Source of the DNA: Amoebophrya sp. AT5.2
Taxonomy: Eukaryota > Sar > Dinophyceae > Syndiniales > Amoebophryaceae
Direction of reading: 5' to 3'
Assembly: GCA_005223375.1 (NCBI GenBank)
Contig: RXOD01005683.1
Coordinates: forward strand, 1 to 12,911
Length of the DNA stretch: 12,911 bases
Part shown: positions 7,901 to 12,911 of the stretch, in pieces
Numbering within the stretch: the stretch's first letter is position 1
Layout of the letters: each line of letters begins with the position of its first letter
Translations under genes and position numbers: made by a program
The notes under the pieces: generated by a model
What the model was told of the DNA's origin: nothing
Databases searched by the model: none
The model's input: only the letters and a program-made list of their open reading frames with translations

Positions 7901-10900
7901 TCCGCTATAGCGCTGCGGGGTGGAGGCCTGGACCAATCCGCGCCGCCGCGATTGCAGAGCGATCTTATGGCACCGGACACGCCGTCGCACAATCTTGACG
8001 TGTTTGGCTTGAAGCCGAAGCTGAAATCGTACTCGACGCCGAGCCCGCCTGTGAGCGCTGACTACTTTCGCAAGAGCCAGCTGCTGGATCTTGATGATGC
8101 AGAAATAAACGACGATGATAACCACGACGACGACGCAGGCGCGCTCTCGCGGGCGAAGGACGCGCGCAAACCTTCGCAAAAGGGGAAGATCTTCGCGCGC
8201 ACGTTGTCGCGCGAGGAGGACGACGCGGTGTTGGAGAAGCTGCGGGCGCGCGCCATGCAGTTCCACAACGCGGCACGCGAAGCGACTCTCGGGGAGCTGC
8301 GTGGGTGGCAGATGCCTTTCCGACGAGGTCCAGGAGGAACAGCAACTAGCACTACGGGGATTAGGGGGGTTTTGGGGGGAGGAGGAGGACACGGATTGGG
8401 GGGCGGAAGTGACGACGGAAATTTCTCTCTGTACGCGCCGCCTTCCTCCAGCGGCAGTTTACTCTTCCATCCGGGCTCGGGCTACATTCCGGCGTGCCTC
8501 CCGTCGAGCGGGCCGTCGCCGTGGGAAGAGCTGCTGTCGTGGCAACCGAGCCAGAGTTCGTCGACGTGCGTAGCGGACGCGCCGATGCTACCAGATATGA
8601 ACCACCTGACGACGCCAGTAAATCTAAATCTCGCGCCGCCGCGCCCGCGCACCGCGGACGCGCTGCGGCGCGACCGCGCTTTGGACCTGCTGCTGGGAAC
8701 GGGTGACGACGTGGAGATGGTCGGTTTCGATGGACCGGCGCAGGGCGTGTCGTCCACGGCGTTCCCGAAAAGGTTCGACGCCGTGACGCAGACGACGCCA
8801 AAGAGTCTGGGCCTGCAGGTTCAGACCCCGAGTACGCGCATCGACATCCTGTCGCCGTCGGGTCCGCGCGGAATCACAACTCCGGGGTCTCGAGGCGGTA
8901 GACCAGGAAGTACCACTTCTCGCGCTTCTTCTTCTACCCCCCTTGGCCTGGCTGCGTTGCAGTCTCTGAGTAGGACCACGAGCAAGGATCGTAGGGAGCA
9001 GGTCGCGAAAGGCACTAGTGGCATTACGGGCGCTGCAGCTGCAGGACCCGCGCTGCCCGCAAGTACGTCGAGTTTGTTTCTCCACGAGGCCGTGGAGATG
9101 TCGGAACACCTCCTCCGCGCCAGCCTCGAGGAGGAAATCACGGAGCAGTTCGTGAAGGAGTTCCTCTCCCGGTTGCAGACGAGCGCCGTCTCGTCGCTGC
9201 AGCAAGAGCGCGGCGCCGCGGAACTCAGCTGGCGGCTGTCCCGGTTCTACTTGCGCTTGATCGTGCCTCGAATGAGCACGAGCCTGACGTTGGAGGAGGC
9301 ACTGCAGCTGGCGAAGCTGGCGTTGCTGGCGCTGTGCATGGTGGTTTCCTGCAGCTGCCAGATCGGACAGCAAATCGTTCTGCAGAGATGGGCCGCCGCC
9401 AGCTCGGGGGCGTTGTTCACAGCTCCTTCAGGGTCGGGTGCTGTCCGGGACAGCTTCGACCCGGCGACGGTCGCTGCGATTGCAGACGTGAACGAAAGCT
9501 TCCTCCCCATTCTGCTCTTTGTCGTGATCCTGCAAGTCTTTGTGCAGTGCGTGGAGAAAGTGCTGATCTCCGACCTGGCGCTGACCGCCGCGAGCAAAAT
9601 GTACGACCGCATGCTCGCGAAACTGCTGTATGCCAAGCTGCGGTTCTTCGACGCAACGCCAGCCGGGTACATCGTTTCGCGCTTCCAGAACGATCTGACC
9701 ACCCTGGACGAGGGCCTGCCGGAAACCATGTACCGCCAGGCGGGAATCGTGCTGCGCGTCGGCGGCGGTCTGCTCGTCATGGTCGGCTACCTGCTCAGCG
9801 CCGCGCTGGCTTCCGAGAGCGCCCCCGCGCTGGTCCTGCTCGTGGCGTTTCTGCTCTTCGCGTACTCCGTGGCGGACTACATCCGCAGCGACACGAAGCA
9901 GGCCGTCATCGGCGCCCAGCGGTGGTTCGCGCAGCAAAAGCCCCTGGTCGTCGACTGGTTTCTCGACGTCGCCACGAACGCCGCCGGGCTTTTCACGGTG
10001 CGGGCGTTCCGGCGCTCTCCACAGTTCCGGAAGGCGTTCAACGAAAAGGTGACGAACCTGCAGAAATCCAACTACTACGAGGAGGCGATGCGGAAGCACC
10101 AACAGACGCTGCTGGTGCTGTTCGGCTCGTTCCTGTTTGCAGTGATTTGCTTCTTCTCGGGGGTGGGCTTGATCTACTTCAACAGCCCGGACAGCTCGGA
10201 GCTGGGCGTGATCCTCACACAGGGGCTTTTCGTCGCGTACATGATCATGCCCCTGATGCAGGGCTTCACCGAGCTGGAGGTGCAGTTTGTCTCGGTGGAG
10301 CGCTGCGCAGAGCTGGCGCTTATCACGGAAGTGGAGCCGCAGCCGCCGGCGAGCAGGGTGCTGCCCGCGAACAAGAAACACCTGGCTGGAAAACGAAAAG
10401 CGGCGACGCAACCGGACGAGACCGAGAGCGCGCTGACGGCGTCGCATGGTGTGGTGGAGATGGCGGCGCTCGATGCCCGCGGAGACGAGAAGGCAGTGAG
10501 CGGGAGCGAGCGCGGGAAATACGAGGACGAGGCAAAAGGAGCCTCGAACCCGCTTGCGCAGCCTCTGCTGGAACCAGCAGTGCTGCCGCAGCCACCCCCG
10601 TCACAGGCGGCCCTCATGGTTGCGCGACGGTCGTCCCAGCGCCCGCAGCGATTGCAGACGAGGAACTTGGAGGAACTAGAAGAAGGTCAGGACAATAACG
10701 ACGATGAATATGCGTTAGTGTGCCGCAACTTGTTTCTCCGGTACGCGCTGAACAAACCCCCGGTGTTGAACGACGTCTCGCTTTCCGTGAGGCGGGGGGC
10801 GAAAGTGTGCATCCTTGGCCGGACCGGGAGCGGGAAGAGCTCGCTGTTCAACGCGCTCACGGGGCTGTATGCGTCGAGGCAGCTGGGTGGAGACAGCTGT

Positions 10901-11779
10901 TCGCCGCCAGATCATGTTGACATCCTCGCGCAGGACGGCGGCGTAGCGTCCGATGAGGAGAGTCGTGATGTTGAAGCGACCGGAGAGAGCAGAACGGCGG
11001 ATGGCGGCGACAAAGCGGGTAACGGTAGCAAGATGAACACATCAACCAACTCCAACACGGGGGTGTATTTCCGGGCTTCGGCAGCCTCCGGTAAAAATGA
11101 GGTTGTTCAGCCGACGAGGACCGCCTATGACTATGTGCAGTTGAATTGCCACTCGGGCAGAAGGCTGCGGGACATTCGGCAGAACAGTTTCAAGGTCGTG
11201 TCCCAGGATTCCGCGCTGCTGAAGGGCGTAAGCTTCCGCGAGAACATGCTCGGGCCTGACGAGCATGTTGTCGCCGAAGCTGAAGACCATACCGAAACCT
11301 CCGATCATGTAAAATTAAAAGCCGCCGACACGAAGCGCATTCTCGACATGCTCAGCCGTGTCGGCATGGACCCGAACAAAGTGCAGCAGGCGTTCGGCGC
11401 GCACTTGGACGACCGCGCGTTGGATGACGCCGACGATTTTTCCGTCGGCGAGAAGCAGCTCTTCGCGATTGCGCGCGCCTTGCTCGCTTCCCCCGACTTG
11501 ATCTTCTGCGACGAGGCGACGGCGAACGTGGATCTGGAGACGGACCGGAAGATCCACGAGCTCATTCTGCACGGACTGGACCGCATTTTGGGGAAGCCGG
11601 TTACCGTGGTGTGGATCATGCACAGGCTGGAGTTTGTGGGAAAATTCGACCAGGTGATCGTGATGGACGCGGGGCGAATCGTGGAGGATACAGGCAGCGG
11701 CGCTAGCCGTGGGCAGGAGGGGACGGGGTACCTCGCCAAAATGCTGGAAGAATACGAAAAGGCAAAGAAGGCGGGATGA
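4901..11779 (+). CDS. ABCC/MRP-type full ABC transporter, 2292 aa, with very long disordered inserts
   Basis: This is an ATP-driven membrane exporter of the ABCC family. Its substrate cannot be read from sequence; relatives export glutathione or glucuronide conjugates and other organic anions. There is no TMD0. The elbow FFRRATFLWTRPLIPHP (residues 39-55) leads into TMD1 (about 116-500), with the family motif VRLVKLQCWEDRW. NBD1 has Walker A GRVGSGKST (656-664), Q-loop Gln698, LSGGQ (766-770), Walker B Asp790 followed by Asp791 and His826. A ~590-residue linker (about 855-1447) precedes TMD2 (about 1468-1800), which carries FFDATPAGYIVSRFQNDL. NBD2 has Walker A GRTGSGKSS (1973-1981), Q-loop Gln2102, FSVGE (2180-2184), Asp2204-Glu2205 and His2241. 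Asp in place of the catalytic Glu in NBD1 is typical of ABCC. Family members are usually about 1300-1600 residues; the excess is low-complexity insert. The ATG at 4901 is chosen because coding bias starts there and the elbow follows directly. No intron is evident. Confidence 0.95.
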   Translation: MIASVRQPLLTKKGAPPSTAGSASSPPGVHENPEEAASFFRRATFLWTRPLIPHPAFQTGEQKTTPDLPRLNAGDNLEELSAKWDREARKTASWFEWLEKDNTVRFVWFLYAQLQPQVALRGVVLAFGIDLYLFAEAVLVAQVLQYGTELQHDHVGDSAGKREGTEAAFWMWLVVLILAKFGVSACGENWWFTCCRFGQNGVAIMQCKIYELLACRESQAFARRGRTKKGLEVLEEENHDRVDAKPQDKAGAMEDEKEKGAISVEQSSGKNTSTSASATATDANNEVDQGKNKKVDYDLSNLIAGDWSGDVFPMMWLPVLSTFLPSYPVFILWFCYQTYCYLGRSFLPLLTGLVFASASASVGVFLTKRHLTPRRKEVQLARDLHVRRLTFFLAGVRLVKLQCWEDRWRTLLGDARREELLKLWRAACAEACASGVSRGLEQCVFPAMIAVFVLGGHQGAAGGSPNVLLPSNAFAAFLIVEKIKGPIVGRLRHMINVWAKTQPIIQRALQFLTDYDVEVEPDEPRQHINNAQSEGGGATGEGEPLLFLEPTGAPVRGRGAASRVGAGPEVLVCGYKKKQPEADGENDADKESVSKEKKLDHARSPRTITEEIPPSSAGAALCATDAFRLEVPLRVADDPHSTLEHICRGQLIVLVGRVGSGKSTLIHSLSNGSALGRSPLTDARIRLVRHAQPAYVAQKPHLLSGSIRDNIVFKKNSPAINGSPHDDASDEEALYETVLQKCSLAEDMARFPDGDRTLVGSKGVQLSGGQKTRVCLARALFSRPDVLFLDDVLSAVDAKTGREIFKNCVWDPCLLAAKTAVVLATHQLHYLFEVGAGTPQGGSDFLDTLFRNGRVKVLHLVRADSDSPAAARAGTAAAGEATSLYRAKRMSRTDCERFLASGDRAGVPAGGDHGTTKAAGHDRSRSATLQGLEVVTLNPADGTGFPADVDDPEMRELELQRISCRADSIEAFRSSPLLKPLADPDPVLLPDDGGSTTHALSAIALRGGGLDQSAPPRLQSDLMAPDTPSHNLDVFGLKPKLKSYSTPSPPVSADYFRKSQLLDLDDAEINDDDNHDDDAGALSRAKDARKPSQKGKIFARTLSREEDDAVLEKLRARAMQFHNAAREATLGELRGWQMPFRRGPGGTATSTTGIRGVLGGGGGHGLGGGSDDGNFSLYAPPSSSGSLLFHPGSGYIPACLPSSGPSPWEELLSWQPSQSSSTCVADAPMLPDMNHLTTPVNLNLAPPRPRTADALRRDRALDLLLGTGDDVEMVGFDGPAQGVSSTAFPKRFDAVTQTTPKSLGLQVQTPSTRIDILSPSGPRGITTPGSRGGRPGSTTSRASSSTPLGLAALQSLSRTTSKDRREQVAKGTSGITGAAAAGPALPASTSSLFLHEAVEMSEHLLRASLEEEITEQFVKEFLSRLQTSAVSSLQQERGAAELSWRLSRFYLRLIVPRMSTSLTLEEALQLAKLALLALCMVVSCSCQIGQQIVLQRWAAASSGALFTAPSGSGAVRDSFDPATVAAIADVNESFLPILLFVVILQVFVQCVEKVLISDLALTAASKMYDRMLAKLLYAKLRFFDATPAGYIVSRFQNDLTTLDEGLPETMYRQAGIVLRVGGGLLVMVGYLLSAALASESAPALVLLVAFLLFAYSVADYIRSDTKQAVIGAQRWFAQQKPLVVDWFLDVATNAAGLFTVRAFRRSPQFRKAFNEKVTNLQKSNYYEEAMRKHQQTLLVLFGSFLFAVICFFSGVGLIYFNSPDSSELGVILTQGLFVAYMIMPLMQGFTELEVQFVSVERCAELALITEVEPQPPASRVLPANKKHLAGKRKAATQPDETESALTASHGVVEMAALDARGDEKAVSGSERGKYEDEAKGASNPLAQPLLEPAVLPQPPPSQAALMVARRSSQRPQRLQTRNLEELEEGQDNNDDEYALVCRNLFLRYALNKPPVLNDVSLSVRRGAKVCILGRTGSGKSSLFNALTGLYASRQLGGDSCSPPDHVDILAQDGGVASDEESRDVEATGESRTADGGDKAGNGSKMNTSTNSNTGVYFRASAASGKNEVVQPTRTAYDYVQLNCHSGRRLRDIRQNSFKVVSQDSALLKGVSFRENMLGPDEHVVAEAEDHTETSDHVKLKAADTKRILDMLSRVGMDPNKVQQAFGAHLDDRALDDADDFSVGEKQLFAIARALLASPDLIFCDEATANVDLETDRKIHELILHGLDRILGKPVTVVWIMHRLEFVGKFDQVIVMDAGRIVEDTGSGASRGQEGTGYLAKMLEEYEKAKKAG
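8356..8403 (+). repeat. G-rich tract inside the transporter linker
   Basis: Runs of G at 8356-8359, 8364-8369, 8374-8379 and 8398-8403, with a GGA repeat between the last two, encode a Gly-rich part of the linker. The first three runs are separated by only four bases each, so the coding strand could form a G-quadruplex, although the fourth run is 18 bases away. This is a composition feature; a function is not shown. Confidence 0.5.
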
Positions 11780-12740
11780 AGTCGGAGCGGCTGGTGTTGA
11801 GCAAAACGTCTGCGCGCAGTGCGTCAGGTTTCTGTAAGTCGGGGCCACGACTTGATGGCGCCTCTTCCTTTTCGTTTGTTTGGTACGTGCGAGCAGATTT
11901 TGCTAGTTCTTCGTTCACATTGCTTTTTGAGACATCGACCTTCATCACTGTTTTATGTTTTGCTTGGCGGTTCGTCTTGCCACATTTTCACAAGGAATGC
12001 GCGTCGCGCAATGGCAATGTTGCTGACAGACATAGTACTTTTTTTGTAGTGTACGATGATGCAGCCGTTTTAAGTCAAGCGAAACCGAGGTGGCCAAGGG
12101 GGCCGGCACCGTGCGAGGAGGAGGTCACACATCTTTACCTGCCTTCGTTCGCGTTTATCACCTGCCTCTCCCGTTGCAATTGCTCCGTCGGTCATTGTTG
12201 TTCATGTTTTCCCTCGTGAGGATTCGTGATACCAGTTACCCTAACCGATCTTTCTTGCAAATCAATGGTCCGACGTGTAGCGTTTACAGATCCTGGATTC
12301 CAGACGCGAGTTCCCACTGCTTCGTCCGTCTCTTCTGCTCGTGAAAGTGAGAACATTTCATTGAATCACGATGATCTTATTTTCACGCTTGTTTATGATC
12401 GATCGCTCAAAGGAATCAATCAATTAGAGGTCCTTCCCGTGTCGACGCTGGACTGATTTGAAAAACCCAGCAGGGGATGTGTACTTCGTTTGTAGAAAGT
12501 AAAATATTTTCCGCTCTGTTTTTTTATTTCTCATGCGTGTGCAGCTGCTGCTCAGCTGTCGCTAGTTAAAAGAGGACCAAAATAAGTGAAATCTAACTAG
12601 TGGTCGTGATTGAGCACGTAATTTACCGTTTTTTTGCGCAGAAAAAGTAAACGGACCACGACGCGAAGGCGGACGGCACTGCTATTCATTGAGCGGGTCC
12701 TTTGCCTCCGATACCGCGCAGGACTGGCTGCTCCCACGGT
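11780..12740. other. Spacer downstream of the transporter
   Basis: A+T-richer sequence follows the transporter stop. Open frames here (11776-12219, 12090-12344, 12226-12456) lack gene-like third-position bias and motifs. It holds pyrimidine-rich stretches (about 12130-12215) and several acceptor-like T-runs ending in GCAG (about 12517-12546 and 12628-12642). A GTAAGT lies at 11834-11839. These could be parts of untranslated exons or introns of the next gene; nothing is firm. Confidence 0.45.
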
Positions 12741-12742
12741 GA

Positions 12743-12911
12743 TGGGTACGAGTGCCGGGCTTCGAGGAAGGCCCCGCGGAGAAGGTGAAACGACCGCAGC
12801 AACGGCACCGAAAGCGACCTAAGATCTGCGTGGACGTCAGGTTCGACATCTGGATCGCGTCTGCCCGCTACGTCAGCGGTTACAACGATAAGCGGAGATG
12901 GGGGCGCCAAC
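12743..12911 (+). CDS. Probable internal or first coding exon of the next gene, cut by the window end
   Basis: One frame from 12743 to the window end is open and shows strong G/C third-position bias. It reads through GFEEGPAEKVKRPQQRHRKR (12758-12817) and on to ICVDVRFDIWIASARYVSG. A TGA at 12740-12742 closes the frame upstream and no ATG lies in it, so the exon probably begins at a splice acceptor between 12743 and about 12790; TACGAG at 12747-12752 is one candidate. I do not recognise the family. The basic stretch followed by a hydrophobic, strand-like segment is all that can be said from 56 codons. Confidence 0.35.

Noticed and set aside
11776..12219. 147-codon frame overlapping the transporter stop
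   Set aside because: No coding bias, many Phe, Ser and Cys from pyrimidine-rich sequence, and no motif; more likely untranslated sequence.
12634..12822. 62-codon frame at the right end
   Set aside because: Its Arg/Thr/Ala-rich product is the typical shadow of the better-biased frame that begins at 12743.
1..12911. CRISPR array, insertion sequence, tRNA or rRNA, or a spliced-leader remnant
   Set aside because: Reading both strands I saw no spaced direct repeats, transposase motif, cloverleaf with T-loop signature, or dinoflagellate-type spliced-leader sequence.

Overview
This looks like nuclear DNA of a microbial eukaryote. The evidence is as follows. Three stretches read as spliced genes, with GT...AG introns whose phases agree across the joints. 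There are no Shine-Dalgarno sites or operon-style overlaps. The gaps between genes are A+T-richer, while coding stretches have G/C-rich third codon positions. Both recognisable proteins belong to eukaryotic families (aprataxin and an ABCC/MRP full transporter). Low-complexity inserts inside conserved domains are a style common in alveolates. I cannot place the organism more precisely, so 'protist, possibly alveolate' is an inference.

Layout, everything confident on the + strand. (1) 189-1525 is a small multi-exon gene of unknown function, about 245 codons in my reconstruction, with four phase-consistent introns and one unexplained frame change near 354. (2) 1526-2861 has no convincing gene; it holds a 270-codon minus-strand open frame (1822-2634) with non-gene-like composition. 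(3) 2862-4425 is a two-exon aprataxin-like gene: a HIT nucleotide hydrolase with a C-terminal Cys/His zinc-binding tail and a basic nuclear-localisation-like motif. (4) 4426-4900 is a spacer. (5) 4901-11779 is one uninterrupted 2292-codon frame for an ABCC-type ATP-binding cassette transporter. It has two membrane domains, two nucleotide-binding domains, an extraordinary ~590-residue linker and further disordered inserts. (6) 11780-12740 is mostly spacer. (7) About 12743 to the window end carries what looks like the beginning of a further coding exon.

The genes do not look functionally linked. Aprataxin is a nuclear DNA-repair enzyme, the ABCC protein is a membrane exporter, and they are simply neighbours in the same orientation. 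The most notable material is the remodelled ABCC transporter: its linker, its NBD2 insert, and a Glu in place of Gln in the second signature motif. Next come the aprataxin with a Gln at the first position of its HIT triad and the unrecognised spliced gene at the left end. I found no mobile element, CRISPR array, RNA gene or clearly new multi-gene system.
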